A DNA stretch of 64,000 nt from Impatiens glandulifera (GCF_907164915.1 NC_061862.1:64978228-65042227), one strand, 5' to 3'; shown: positions 12,651-26,049, counted from the stretch's first letter. The notes: generated from the sequence alone by a model not told the origin. Numbers and translations: made by a program.

Positions 12651-14514
12651 ATTCGAATTTAAATAATCCATGTTTATTTAAATAAATAAACATATATCAT
12701 ATACTAAGTTTAACTTTGTAAATGTTAAAAATATTATTAAATTTTTTATATAAATATAATTTCTTATTAAATTTTATTTTTTTATTAAATATTTTTTTAT
12801 TAAATTTAAATTTGTATTCAACTCATATGTTTTTTTGTTTAATTTGCATTTAACTTACTTTTATTAAATTTTAAATTTACATTTAACATATTTTGTATTA
12901 AATTTTATTTTGTTTTATACTTATATATTTCTTAAGAATATTATTTATTTTTTAAATATTCTTATTATATTTATAAATAAGTTTAAATTTTGAATTAAAT
13001 TTATTTTTATCATTAATTCATAAAAAAAACGTTTATATTTTGTATTAAATATATTTTCATTAAATTTAATTTTTTATTAAACTTATGAAAATTATATTTT
13101 TTTAAATTAATTTAATTTAATCTAATATAATATAATTTTGAATTAAACTTATTTTTTATTAAATTTAATTTTACATTAATCTTATAATCGTTATAAATAA
13201 TTTAAAATTTTGACTTAAATTTAAATTTATCATTAATTCATAAAAAAATTTTATATTTTACATTAAATATATTTAATTAAAATTATATATTTATTAAACA
13301 TATTAAAATTGCATTTCTTTCTATAAATATAATAAAATTTAAATTTAAATTTATATTAAGCTTTTTATAATTATATTTTTTTCTTTTGAATATAATATAA
13401 TATAAATTTAATATTTGTATTAAACTTATTAAAAATAAATTTTACATTTTATTTAATTTTGTGTTTTACTTATTTAATATTACTTGTTTTTTAAATATCT
13501 TATAATGTTTATAAATAATTTTAAATTTTAAATTAATTTTTTTTCAAAATATTTTGTAATGTTTGTAAATAATTTTTAATTTTCAATAATAGTTATTTTA
13601 TATCACTAATTCAAAAAAATACTTTTATATTTTTATAAAATTATTTTTTCTTTTCTTAAATTTATTAAAATTATATTTGTTTTCTATTTAATCAAATATT
13701 TTAATTTAATTTAAATTAAATTTAGATTTTGTATTAAACTGATTTTCATTAAATTTGAATTGGTATTAAATTTTTTAAAAAACATATTTTGAATTATATT
13801 TTGTTAAGTTTTTTAGCTATATATTTATTATATTATATAAGAATATTATTTATTTTTAAAATATTATTATAATATTTATAAATAATATTTAATTTTTCAT
13901 TAAACTTATATTTATTATTAATTCATAATTCATAATTTTTTATATTTTGCATTATTATTAATTATATTAAAATTGCATTTATTTCATTTAATATAATATA
14001 ATTTAAATTTTGTATTAAACTTACTTTTATAAAATTTAAATTTATATTAAACTTATTAAAAATATATTTTGTATTAAATTTTATTTATATTTTTACATAT
14101 ATATTTCTTATATTAAGAATATTATTTATTCTTAAATATTATAAATAATTTTGAATTCAACTTATATTTATCATTAATTCATAAACAAATTTTCTATTTT
14201 GCATTAAACTAGTATTATTTCTATTTATTCTAATATAATTTAAATTTTGCATTAAACCTATTTTCATTAAATTCAAATTTGTATTAAATCTATTGAAAAG
14301 GTATTTTTGTATTAAATTGTTTAGTTTTTTACTTATATATTTTTTATATTAAGAATATAAATTATTTTTCTAAATATTATTTTAATGTATATAAATAATT
14401 TTAAATTAAACTTATATTTATCACTTATTCATAAACTTGTATATTTTGTATATTCTTATTAAATTTAAATTTTGCATTAGTATTAAATAAAAAACTAATA
14501 TTTGAGAAAAGATC
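12651..14514. repeat. AT-rich linker 3
   Basis: Linker between copies 3 and 4, about 1.86 kb, of the usual AT-rich subrepeats, with some internal deletions relative to linkers 1 and 2. No gene seen. Confidence 0.85.
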
Positions 14515-16735
14515 AGTATTCAAACACACTGTCATTTTGTGCTTGATTATCCGGAAAATTCAAGACAACTAAAAGAAGATTTTTCGGAGATCTCCAAGAA
14601 CATTGTGTAAGTAGAGGTATGAGGAATTTTTGCATTACAACAATAATGAAGGTCTCAGAATGCATATAACACGTACCGGGTGAAAATATTTAAATAAATT
14701 CAAGAAACGATAATCTAGTTGGATCAATACTAAGGTGAAGTGTGTGGCTCGAAATGTCTGGGTACGAACTACTAATGAAGATCAAGGTAAAATTTGTTTT
14801 CTAAAATTTTGAGTAAAAAATTGAACATAAAGAGAAAAGAAAATATAATTTTTTTAATTTACAGGGTTCTTTGAAAGAGATTACAGCTGTGATAATATCA
14901 TCAAAGAATGTATTGGATCGATTGACAGGTAAAAATTATTGATTGATTATTTTTTATGAACTAATCAACTATTACTTCTTATGGTAACTTCTACCAAGCC
15001 AATAATGATACTCTAAATTTATTATTTGAATCGAAGATTGATCATCATCTTCTACCTACTACTACCCATGTCTCATCTTGTCTTTTTGTCAATAATCTTT
15101 TGTCAATAAACATTTCTGAAGTTATTTCTTGACATTTATGTATTTGATTATCAGGTATCAAAATTCCTTAGAGGGTTTTAGCTTTTCATATTAGAATAGA
15201 AGTTATTGGCTATATATTGAATGTTAATGGACATTTGAAAACACAATTGAATGGTAAACTCTTCATATGAAAGCTTCTGTATTCTCAAGTTATTTTCTAT
15301 AAGGTAAAGTAGACCTAATTAAAAATTTCAATTTGTTTTCATATTTTTGATTTTGTTCAAATTTGATAATTTGTTTTGATACATTTCTCACAATATTATT
15401 TTACACTTTTTAATATTAGTGTGTTAAAAAAGTGAATTATTTCTTTCTTATTGTGTTTCAGGACTGCCCTACTTCAAAGGGTTTTTAATAAATCTTCTAC
15501 ATCAATTTGCTATTAGCAGTGAGTTCATTTTCATCATTTGCCTCTTCTAGTTTTAGGATTGGGACAAGGTGACAAACAACACAATATACGTGATCATAGG
15601 AACATTAATCATGGGCTAGACACTTCTTTATCAATAAAAGCAAAGAATTCATTAATGCACAGGTTGCGCTACATATTCTCTAGGAAATCTAAATTTTGAA
15701 ACTATTAATACATTTTCTTTTAGTTTCTACTTTTAGCATATAAGCATAATGTGTCATGGTTCATCCAAACTATAGTTCTATCTAGGTTTTATATTTTATA
15801 ATTTCTATGCATTTTCATTATTTGCAAATTCACATGTAGTATGTCACTTATCAGGTAATATTGATGGAGATGTCAAAGCTAAATACCCTCACCTTGAGAG
15901 ATTCTGTGAATTGGAGGGATATTGAAATAACTCTCAAATTATTTAGAGAGATGGCCCTAAGGCAGCTAATGGTTGACCTGATAAATTTGTTCAACAAAAA
16001 ATAGATCATGGTAATCCAAATTCTTTGGTTGTCTTTGGAGAGGCAATCTGGTGCTAGTGGTTGGACTTCTGGATTTGAGCGGGTAGAGCAATTTGATGAA
16101 ATTGAATGATGTAAGCTTAACTTGGTTATGTGATGCTCTCTCTATATTTGTAGAGTTTTAATTATTTTAATTTTATCATTCTTTTGGAACTTATTTTAAA
16201 AGCACTAGAAAATTTTAATGCGAAAAACGTGTAAAATATCTAGTGGAATGAACTAAACTGGTCTCTCTATTATTGCATTTACATGATTTTTTTTATACTC
16301 ACATTCTATTTAATGGTTGTAACTTGTTGTATTTATTTAGTTACTCTTTTTAATGTACAACTATTGACACATTTATGTTTTATATGTTAAACATGATTAA
16401 TCTCAAATCATAAAGGTGAACCAAATGAGAGACGTAAATATATCGGATATTGCTGCAATGGAGTAGAGACGTTTATTAGTCCATACATGTATAATAATTC
16501 TATTTATCTTTTTATTGTGTTTATTATATATAATTGTTTGATTAACACTATACAATATATTTTAATTACTATTATATATTTTAATTGCAGGATTCCTTCA
16601 TTATATATTACCGAGTTCAAGTAAGTTATTTTCATCCTACTTAAATTTATATTATCATAATTTTATTTTAGAGCATAATAGGTTTGTTTTTGAAAGTCAT
16701 TTTTTTTTATGTTTTATAGATTTTAAAAATTATTA
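14515..16735 (+). pseudogene. PEX5-like: Array copy 4: response regulator/PEX5 chimeric pseudogene
   Basis: MSGYELLMKIK at about 14754-14786 and receiver exon 14865-14929 (GSLKEITAVIISSKNVLDRLTG). PEX5: e2 15463-15521 (TALLQRVF..NLLHQFAISS type); e3 15552-15662, where +1 reading gives ARHFFINKSKEFINAQ followed by a GT donor; e4 about 15856-16110; e5 about 16397-16488. Copy-specific: a small duplication of the poly-pyrimidine/AG region before e6 (around 16560-16590) and a deletion inside e6. The e3 frame change is shared with other copies. Confidence 0.84.
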
Positions 16736-18241
16736 GAATTTGAATTTAAATAATCCATGTTTATTTGAAAATAAATAAGCATATATCATATAATAATTTT
16801 AACTTTGTAAATGTTAAAAATATTATTAAACTTATTAAAATATTATTTATATATATATATAATTTTTTATTAAATTTAATTTTTTTTATTAAATATATTT
16901 TTATTAAATTTAAATTTGTATTCAACTCATACAAAATGCATGTTTTCTATTTAATCTATATTTAACTTACATTTATTAAATTTTAAATTTACATTTAACA
17001 TATTTTGTATTAAATTTTATTTCGTTTTATACTTATATATTTTTTAAGAATATTATTTGTTTTTTAAATATTCTTATTATATTTATAAATAATTTTAAAT
17101 TTTGAATTAAACTTATTTTTATCATTAATTCATAAAAAAAAACTTTTATATCTTATTTAATTTAGTTTTTTTACTTATTTATTTCTTATATTAAGAATAT
17201 TACTTGTTTTTTAAATATCTTATAATGTTTATAAATTATTTTAATTTTTAAATTAAAGTTTTCTTTTAAATATTTTATAATGTTTATAAATAATTTTTAA
17301 TTTTCAATTAAAGTTATTATAAATCATTAACTCATAAAAAAACTTTTATATTTTTATAAAATTAATTTTTCTTTTATTAAATTTAATAAAATTACATTTT
17401 TTTTCTATTTAAACAAATATAATTTAAATTTAAATTAAATTTAAATTTTGTATTAAACTGATTTTCATTAAATTTGAATTTGTATTATATTTTTAAAAAA
17501 ATATATTTTTAATTATAATTTGTTTAGTTTTTCACTTATATATTTATTATATTATATAAGAATATTATTTATTTTTAAAATATTCTTATAATATTTATAA
17601 ATAATTTTTAATTAAACTTATATTTATTATTAATTCATAAATAAATTTTTATATTTTGCATTATTATTAATCATATTAAAATTGCATTTTTTTCATTTAA
17701 TCTAATATAATTTAAATTTTGTATTAAACTTTTATAAAATTCAAAATTAGATTAAGCTTATTAAAAATATATTTTGTATTAAATTTTATTTAAATTTTTA
17801 TATATATATTTCTTATATTAAGAATATTAGTTATTCTTAAATATTCTTATTATTTTATAAATAATTTTGAATTTAACCTATATTTATCATTAAATCATAA
17901 ACAAAATTTTCTATTTTGCATTAAACTATATAAATATTGTACTATTTTTATTTATTCAATATAATTTAAATTTTACATCAAACATATTTTCTTTAAATTT
18001 AAATTTGTATTAAATCTATTCAAAACGTATTTTGTATTAAAGTTTGTAGCTTTTTACTTATATATTTTTTATATTAAGAATATAAATTATTTTTCTAAAT
18101 ATTATTTTAATGTTTATAAATAATTTTAAATTACTTATATTTATCACTAATTCATAAACTAACTTGTATATTTTGTATATTCTTATTAAATTTATATTTT
18201 GCATTAGTATTAAATAAAAACTAATATTTGAGAAAAGATCA
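16736..18241. repeat. AT-rich linker 4 (shortened)
   Basis: Linker of about 1.5 kb between copies 4 and 5, shorter than linkers 1-3 through an internal deletion near 17150. Same subrepeats; no gene seen. Confidence 0.83.
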
Positions 18242-20145
18242 GAATTCGAACACACTGCCATTTTGTGCTTGATTATTCGAAAAATTCAAGACAACTAAAA
18301 GAAGATTTTTAGGAAATCTCCAAGAACATTGTGTAAATAGAGGTATAGGGAATTTTTGCATAATAATAGTGAAGGTCTCAAAATTCACATACCACGTACC
18401 AAGTGAAACTATTAAAATAAATTCCAGAAACGATAATTTTTTTTGAAGTTATTTTTTGACATTTATGCATTTGATTATCAGGATCAGAATTCTTTATAGG
18501 GTTTTAGCTCTACTGATTAGAATTGACTAGCAACCGACACCAAACATTCAAGTTATTGGCTATATATCGAATGTTAATGAACTTTTGAAAACACAATTGA
18601 ATGGTAAACTCTCCATATGAAGGCTTCTGCATTCGCTCAAGTTATTTTCTATAAGATAAAGTAGACCTAATTAAAATTTTAAATTTATTTTCAAGTTTCT
18701 GATTTTCTTCGAATTTGATAAATTGTTTTGATACATTTCTCACGATATTATTTTACACTTTCGAATATTAGTGTGATGAAAAAGTGTGTTTTTTCTTTCT
18801 TGTTGTGTTTCAGTACTGCACTCATTCAAAGTGTTTTTAGTAAATCTTCTACATCAATATCAATTTACTATTAGCAGTGTGTTCCTTTTCATCATTTGCC
18901 TCTTCAAGTTTTAGGCTTGGCACAAGGTGACAAACAACACAATATACGTGATCATAGAAACATGAATCATGGACTAGACACTTCTTTATCAATAAAAGCA
19001 AAGAATTAATTAATGCACAGGTGCGCTCCATATTCTCTATGAAATCTAAATTTTGAAACTATTGATACATTTCCTTTTAGTTTCTAATTTTAGAATACAA
19101 GCATAATGTGTCATGGTACATCCAAACTATAGTTCTGTCTAGGTTTTATATTTTACAATTTTTATGCATTTTCATTATTTATAAATTCATAGGTAGTATA
19201 TTACTTGTCAGGTAATATTGATGGAGATGTCAAAACAAGATGCTCTCACCTTGAGAAATTCCGTGAATTGGAGGGATATTGAAATAACTCTCAAATTATT
19301 TAGAGAGTTGTCCCTAAGGCAGCTAATGGTTAGGCTGACAAGACATAATCGATCCTGTTGATCCCAATTCTTTGGATGTCTTTGGAGAGGCAATATGGAG
19401 CTAGTGGTTGGACTTCTGAATTTGGGCGGGTAGAACAATTTACTAAAATTGAATGATGTAAGCTTAACTTGGCTATGTGATTCTCTCTACATATTTAAAG
19501 ATGTTTTAATGATTTTAATTTTATCATCCTTTTAAAACCTTTCACGAGAAAAATAAATGCGGAAAACGTGTAAACATTTAATGGAATGAGTTAAAATTAT
19601 CTCTCTATTATTCCATTGACATGATTTTTTTTATACTCACACTCTATTGAATAGTGTAACTTGATGTATTTATTTAGTTCTTTTTTTAATATACAACTAT
19701 TGACACTTTTATGGTTTGTATGTTAAATATAATTAATCTCAGATCATAAAGGTGAATCAAATGAGAGACATATATATAGGATATTGTCTAAAGGTGAATC
19801 AAATGAGAGACATATATATAGGATATTGTTGCCATGGAGCAGAACCGCTTGTTGGTCCATAAATGTATAATAATTCTTTTTTTATCTTTTTAATGTTTTT
19901 TCTATATATAATTGTTTGGATAACACTGTACAATATATTTTTAATTGCAAGATGTTATTAGAATCCTCCTTCATTATATATCAGCGTTTATGAATTCAAG
20001 TAAGTTTTCTTTTCATCATATTAAAATTTATATTATCACATCTCTATTTTATATGTATTATATATTTTTATGCACTGGTTTATTTTTAGATGCATGATAT
20101 AATTTTTTATTTTTGTTATGTATTATAGATTTAAAAATTTATAAG
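18242..20145 (+). pseudogene. PEX5-like: Array copy 5: truncated chimeric pseudogene lacking most of the receiver domain
   Basis: The first about 190 bp match the receiver start, but at about 18432 the sequence jumps to the intron before PEX5 e1, deleting the GYELL and VIMSS exons. PEX5: e1 18481-18604; e2 18813-18873; e3 18908-19021; e4 19213-19457; e5 19733-19864; e6 about 19951-20000. In e5 a 40-odd-bp block (GESNER-type region) is tandemly duplicated at 19746-19828. The copy starts like sequence group A and ends like group B, so it is probably a recombinant. Confidence 0.83.
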
Positions 20146-22009
20146 AATTCAAATTTAAATAATTCAATTTAGTTTAGAAATAAATAAACGTATATCCTTA
20201 GTTTTAGTTTAATTTTGTAAATATTAAAAATATTAATAGAATTTATATTTGATTTATTAAAATCTTATTTTACATTTTCTATATTTAATTATAAATAATT
20301 TAAATTTTAAATAAACAAATTTAAATCAAAACTATTAATTTATTTAATTTTATTTTTAGCGTATAATTATTATTTTTTATATATATTTATATTCTCATTA
20401 AATTTTAATTTTGCATAAAACATTTTTTTTTTTTAAATTTAAATTTGTTTTTAACTTATAAAAAATACATGTTTACTATTTAATCTAATATTATATAAAT
20501 TTTGCATTTTTTTAATTAAATTTAAATTTACATTTAACATATTTTGTATTAAATTTTATTTCGTTTTAAACTTATATATTTCTTATGAATATATTTTTAT
20601 TAAATAATTTTAAATTTTGAATTAAACTTATTTTTACCATTAATTCATAAAAAAAATTATATTATATATATGTTTCATTAAACTTATAAAATTATATTTG
20701 TTTTCAATTTAATCTAATATAATTTAAATTTTATTAAACTTATTTATATTAAATTTAAATTATCAATAAACCTATTTAAAAAAAATCATTATATTTTATT
20801 TAAATTTACTTATTTATTTCTTATATTAAAAATAATATATATTTTTTAAATAATCTTATAATTTTTATAAATAATTTAAAATTTTGACTTAAATTTGAAT
20901 TTATTATTAATTCATAAATAAATTTTATATTTTAAATTAAATATATTTAATTAAATTTAAATTTTCATTAAACTTATTAAAATTGTATTTTTCTATTAAA
21001 TATAATATAATTTAAATTTGTATTAACTTTTTATAATTTTTTTTATAATCTAATATAATTTAAATTTAAAATTAGTATTAAACTTATTAAAAATAAATTT
21101 TGTATTGTATTTTATTTAGTATTTTACTTATATATTTTTTATATTAAGAATATTACTTGTATTTTAAATATTATTATAATGTTTATCAATAATTTTAAAT
21201 TTTCAATTAAACTTATATTATATTTTAATTCATAAAAACATTTTTATATTTTTACAAAACTAAAATTTGTAAAATTTTATTAATATTTTTTTATGTAATC
21301 AAATATAATTTAAATTTTCATTAAAAAAGAGTTTTATTAAATTTAAAAATATATTTTGAATTAAATTTTAATTTGTTTTTTATTTATATATTTTTATATT
21401 AAGAATATTATTTATTTTTTAAAATAATTTTATAATATACATAAATTATTTTAAAACTTTTTTATTAAACTATATTTATAATTAATTCATAAATTAAATG
21501 TATTTTCATTAAATTTAAATTTGCATTAAACTTATTAAAATTTCATTTTTTTTATTTAATCTAGTATAATTTAAATTTTGTATAAAACTTACTTTCATTC
21601 AATTCAAATTTGGATCAAGCATATTAAAAAAAATTGTATTAAATTTTATTTAGATTTTTACTTATTTCTTATATTAAGAATATTATTTATTTTTAAATAT
21701 TCATACTATGTTTATAAATAATTTTAAATTAAACTTATATTTATCATTAAATCATAAACAAACTTTTATATTTTGCATTAAATCTATAAATATTGTATTA
21801 TTTCTATTTTCATGTAATATAATTTAAATTTTTCAATAAACTTATTTTCACTAAATTTAAATTTGTGTTAAATTTATTAAACACATATTTTGCATTGAAG
21901 TTTATTTATTTTTTTTACTTATATATTTCTTATATTATGAATATTGTTTATTTTTCATAAACAAACTTATATATTTTATATATTTTATTAAATAAAAAAT
22001 TTGCTTTCA
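20146..22009. repeat. AT-rich linker 5 (group B)
   Basis: Linker of about 1.86 kb. Its first 250 bp are nearly identical to the start of linker 12 (from 52591), and its last part matches the end of linker 12, so these two places are recent duplicates. No gene seen. Confidence 0.83.
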
Positions 22010-23737
22010 GAATTGGAACACGTTGTCATTTTGTGCTTGACAATCAAAAGGAGATCTTTAAGAAATCTCCAAGAACATTGTGTAAGTAGAAGTAAAGGAT
22101 TTTTCGCATTACAATAATAGTGAAGGTCTGTGAATGCACATACCACATCCCGGGTGGATTTAAATAATTTAAGAAGCGATAATCTAGTTGAATCAATACC
22201 AAGGTGAAGTGTGTTGTCCGGAATATCCGGTAACGAACTACTCATGAAGATCAAGGTAAGGTTTATATCTGAAAAAGTAAAATTTTGAATAGAAAGAGAA
22301 AAAGAAATTATATTTTTTTAATTTGTAAGTTTTTCCAAATTTAGAGAGATTCCAATTGTGTTAATGTCATCAAAGAATGTATTGGATTGAATTGACGGAT
22401 AAAAATTATTGATTGATTGTTTTTTCTATGAACTAATCAACCGTTACTTCTGATGGTAACTTTTACAAAGTCATTAATAATCCTATAAATTCCTTATTTG
22501 GATCGGAGCTCGGTCATCATCTTCTACATACTAGTACTCATGTCCCATCTCATCTTTTTGTCAATAAAATTTTCTGAAGTTATTTCTTGATATCCATGCA
22601 TTTGATTATCAGGGATTAGAATTTCTTAGAGATTTTCGCTCTGCTGATCAGAATAGACTAGCAACCAGCACCAAACATTCCAGTTATTGGCTATTTATCG
22701 AATGTTAATGGACCTTTGAAACCATAATTGAATGGTAAACTCTCTATATTAAGGTTTCTGCATTCGCTCAAGTTATTTTTTATATGGTAAAGTAGACCTA
22801 TTTATAATTTGAATTTTTTTTCTAGTTTCTGATTTTGTTTGAATTTGATAAATTGTTTTGAAAAATTTATCACGATATTGTTTCACACTGAATATTATTA
22901 GTGTGATGAAAAAATGAGCAGTTTGTTTCTCGTTGTGTTTTAGGACTTCCCTCATTCAAAGGGTTTTAGTAAATTTTATACATCAATTTGTTAATAGCAG
23001 TCAAGCTTGTGTTCCTTTTCATATTTTCATCATTTGCCTCTTCTAGTTTTAGGTTGTCAATAGGTGATAAATGACACAATATACGTGACCATAGCAACAT
23101 GGGCTAGACACTTTTTTGTCGATAAAAGAAAAAAAATTCATTAATGCATAGGTTGCACTCCATATTCTCTATGAAATCTAAATTTTGAAAATATTGATAC
23201 ATTTCATTTTAGTTTCTAGGATAATGTGTCACGGTCAATCTAAACTACGGTTCTTTCTAAGTTTTATATTTTACAATTAATATGCATTTTCATTATTTGC
23301 AAATTCATATATAGTATGTTATTTGTTAGGTAAAATTGATTCATATGTAGTATATTATTTATTAGGTAAAATTGATTAATATGTCATAGCTAGAGGCCCT
23401 CACCTTGAGAGATTCTTTGAATTGGAGGGATATTGGAATAACTCTCAAATTATTTAGAGAGTTGATCCTATTCTGGTGACAACACATAATCGATCCTGAT
23501 GATCCCAATTCTTTGGATGTCTTTGGAGAGGCAATAGAGTTGGTCCTATTCTGGTGACAACACATAATCGATCCTGGTGATCCCAATTCTTTGGATGTCT
23601 TTGGAGAGGCAATATGGTGCTAGTGGTTGGACTTCTGAATTTGAGCGGGTAGAACAATTTACTTAAATTGAATTATGTAAGCTGCAAGCACGAGAAAAAC
23701 TAAATGCAGAAAACTTGTAAAACATCTGGTGAATGAA
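22010..23737 (+). pseudogene. PEX5-like: Array copy 6: group B chimeric pseudogene, truncated at an unrelated gene
   Basis: Receiver part: SGYELL-type region with a damaged frame at about 22225-22257 and exon 22330-22400 reading SKFREIPIVLMSSKNVLD, stop, ID. This is close to the type-A response-regulator consensus. PEX5: e1 22612-22734 (GSEFL..DQNRLA type); e2 22944-23001; e3 23045-23152; e4 from about 23330. Two local tandem duplications lie in e4: about 37 bp at 23304-23377 and about 77 bp at 23459-23613. Sequence past e4 has lost about 60 bp, and at about 23737 it is joined to the truncated 3' side of the membrane-protein gene. Downstream e5-e6 and linker are missing. Confidence 0.84.
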
Positions 23738-24238
23738 CACTTTTGGGGGTTGGTATGTTAAACCCACTTGAATCTTCAAACAGTCTTCAGTTTCAAGCTG
23801 GATATCGAATTCAGCCGCCTTTCTCATCCCCTTACATCCTGGTCTTCCACATCTCTTGTCCAAACATGCGGGAATTGCTAAAACAGCTGCTGCTGTTACA
23901 AACAGAACACACAGACCTAGATATCCGTAAATCAAAGGAGTTGCTGAAATCTCATGTTTGACCGAGATAACGATAATCGGAATGATTTGGAACAGGGTGC
24001 GGGTTAGAATCTTGAGATAAGGAAATAGAAGAAAGGTACATGCAGAAATAACAGCAATTAGGATGAAGATGTCGATTATGGCTGAACGAGATTGATGACA
24101 ACCTGGCGATTGGGTTGATCTTTGTTTCCTTTGAAGTTGATTACTTGGTTTCAATCTGGAACATGGGTAAGATGAATTGGATGATTTTGACATGTTGTTA
24201 ATCTGCTCATCGACTGAAACATTATGGAAACAGACCAT
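23663..24238 (-). pseudogene. 5' part of an L34e-superfamily two-TM membrane protein gene, 3' end replaced by array DNA
   Basis: The open frame of 191 codons starts MVCFHNVSVDEQ. Residues 1-166 look native: a Ser/Gln-rich N-terminus, hydrophobic segments at about 53-75 and 103-125, then a Cys-rich motif CLDKRCGRPGCKGMRKA and EFDIQLETEDC at about 125-153. This combination is typical of a small plant family annotated as 'ribosomal protein L34e superfamily'. These are membrane proteins of unknown function, not ribosomal subunits. Family members continue well past this point with a conserved C-terminal region. Here the frame runs into antisense array sequence from about residue 167 (position 23737) and stops at 23663. 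It has a plausible 5' leader. I infer a truncated gene; a short chimeric product remains possible. Confidence 0.78.
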
Positions 24239-24600
24239 TTGAACCAGAAAGTGTTTATTGAAGAACGATTGAGGGGGTTAATGAAGATAGGAAATCGCCG
24301 GCGGAGTGTTTTCCTTCAAATTAAGTTAAAATGATATGTGGGTATTTTGGATAGAGGTTCCAAGTTGCAGAAGAAACCGATAGAAACGATCAAAAGATCG
24401 AGAAATTTGTCTGCTCTTGGAGATATGGAAGCTCTATGTGTGTGTGAGAGTGTGTGAGAGAGAAAGAGAGAGAGAGAACAATTCATTACACACGAACACG
24501 ATTCACATATCTCCTTCCTTCCTTCCTCGCCGTTTCTGTAATCTCTATCGCCTCCTTAGAGAGACGGGTCATACACGTATACGAGATCGGGTTTGATTGA
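24239..24600 (-). promoter_or_regulatory. Probable 5' leader and promoter-proximal region of the truncated membrane-protein gene
   Basis: Less AT-rich than its surroundings. Read on the minus strand it has a CT/CA-rich tract (complement of 24437-24480, GA/TG repeats) and CCTT repeats near 24509-24527, as is common in plant 5' untranslated leaders. An ACGT-core motif (tacgtgta region) occurs near 24573-24582. No introns or upstream coding sequence recognised. Transcription start not determinable by eye. Confidence 0.5.
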
Positions 24601-26049
24601 TTTGGGGTAATTTTGATTTTATATATTATTTAAATTAAATAATTATTATTTTAACATAAAGACGTATGTATAAATATTTATTTGAATTCTTTATTATGCT
24701 AAAATAATAATTATTTTTTTTATTTAAATATTAAAGATTTTATACATATAATTTTCTGACTTTTCAAACACCTATTGACAATTGGGTTAAAGATAAAAGA
24801 TAAGTTAGTGAAGACCCAATACTCTAGAGAAGTGAATCAAGTCCAACATAATTCATTAGCCCACTAAGTCTAAATAATGAAATTTTATGTGATAAAAATT
24901 AATTTATTGAAAAAAAAGAACAATCTAAAAAAAATAAAATAATAAGTATCCTCCATCGATATAACCTATGTATAGGAAAACATCCAAATTTATTATTCCA
25001 ACATATTTTATTTTGTAAACACTCCTTTAATAAGATTTCTCTTTTCAAAGTTAACAATACTAATTTATACAGAATAAATCTACTAATTTAAGTGATAAAA
25101 TAGTGAATTATAAAATATCAAAAGTCACCCCTCAATGCTTTAAATTTGAGTGAATATTTTAACAAAATAATAAATAACATGAAAATATGAACAATGTGAT
25201 TAGTTTGTAATCAAAACTAACTTAGGATAAACTTGATTAAAAGATAGTTATTACATACCAACATTAATAAGTGTTAGAAATATTGTCTTGAATTAAATTA
25301 CAGTAATATATAAAAAATGATCTATAAATAAATGAAATAAATAAAATATATGAAGAACGAAATCACCGATTGAAATGTTGATTCGAGGCATGTGTTTAAC
25401 ACATTTCCCTTAAAACAGTTACACCGTCTTCCGTTTGTATTTATCGTTGAAAATTACGATAAAAGTGATTAAGTTCACTAAGGATATGAATTGCACTACA
25501 CAAAATGTCATGTTGTTATCAAATGATATATTAATATTATTAATTGAAAGATTTTAAGTCTACAAGTGAATATGTTTACACTTGAAAGTGCAATCTACGT
25601 ATGGAAATCTTCTAAGAAAATTATGATGGATAGATTAAACGTTATAATCTATAATTTTGACTTATGTCGAAAAATAAAATATTTTTATGCAAAATATATA
25701 ATCGTTACACGATGGCAGAATAGTTCAAAGACATTTTGTCTACTAATTAGCCTAGTAAACAATATTTTCATAAAAAATGTTTAAATGATAAGCCTGTAAC
25801 TTCAAATTTTACATTTTATTTTTATTTTTTTAAGCTTTACATTTATCTCAAATTTGATTATCACGAATCACAGAAAGAAATCGTATAATAGAAACATTCT
25901 TCAACTAATTTAGTAATTAAAATATTAATATAATATCAAAAAATCAAAAATATGTTAAACGGATAAAAAAAAACGTATAATAATGTCAAAGAAATATTAG
26001 ACAGAGCAAAAAATAAATTAAATGGACAAAAAATTTTAAATGTTTCACA
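24601..26049. other. AT-rich intergenic sequence, no gene recognised
   Basis: Single-copy-looking AT-rich DNA unlike the array linkers. Open frames here (for example 25566-25784) have no recognisable domain and low-complexity composition. The end of the stretch (from about 25930) already contains scattered 'atgttaaacg'-type words that grow into the following minisatellite. Confidence 0.6.

Larger units (their letters stand above)
1..23737 (+). repeat. Left block of the 4.1-kb tandem array (copies 1-6 plus the tail of a preceding copy)
   Basis: Six head-to-tail copies of a unit made of a response-regulator/PEX5 chimeric pseudogene followed by an AT-rich linker. The exon containing GNIDGDVKARYPHLERF recurs near 3366, 7651, 11798, 15856, 19213 and 23330, giving spacings of about 4.29, 4.15, 4.06, 3.36 and 4.12 kb. 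All copies read on the plus strand. The window opens in the final bases of an earlier unit, so the array extends to the left. The block ends abruptly at about 23737, where sequence of an unrelated membrane-protein gene begins. The repeat structure is seen directly; the amplification mechanism is inferred. Confidence 0.95.

Noticed and set aside
22075..22095. Strong-looking splice donor in 'aacattgtgtaagtag'
   Set aside because: The same bases can be read as the CKV end of the first receiver helix/strand, as in type-A response regulators, so a donor there is not required. The point is unresolved because the region is scrambled.
22621..22690. Reading the e1 segment as the C-terminal receiver motif (EEFLLKPVRLSDxNRL)
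   Set aside because: There is a tempting partial match, but GSEFL..GF.STDQNRLA fits the PEX5 N-terminal exon in one frame, and all following exons are PEX5.
23743..23961. 72-codon plus-strand frame over the membrane-protein fragment
   Set aside because: Antisense shadow of the minus-strand L34e-superfamily coding region.
25566..25784. 72-codon open frame in the intergenic region
   Set aside because: No recognisable domain, AT-driven composition, no conserved context; not distinguishable from chance.
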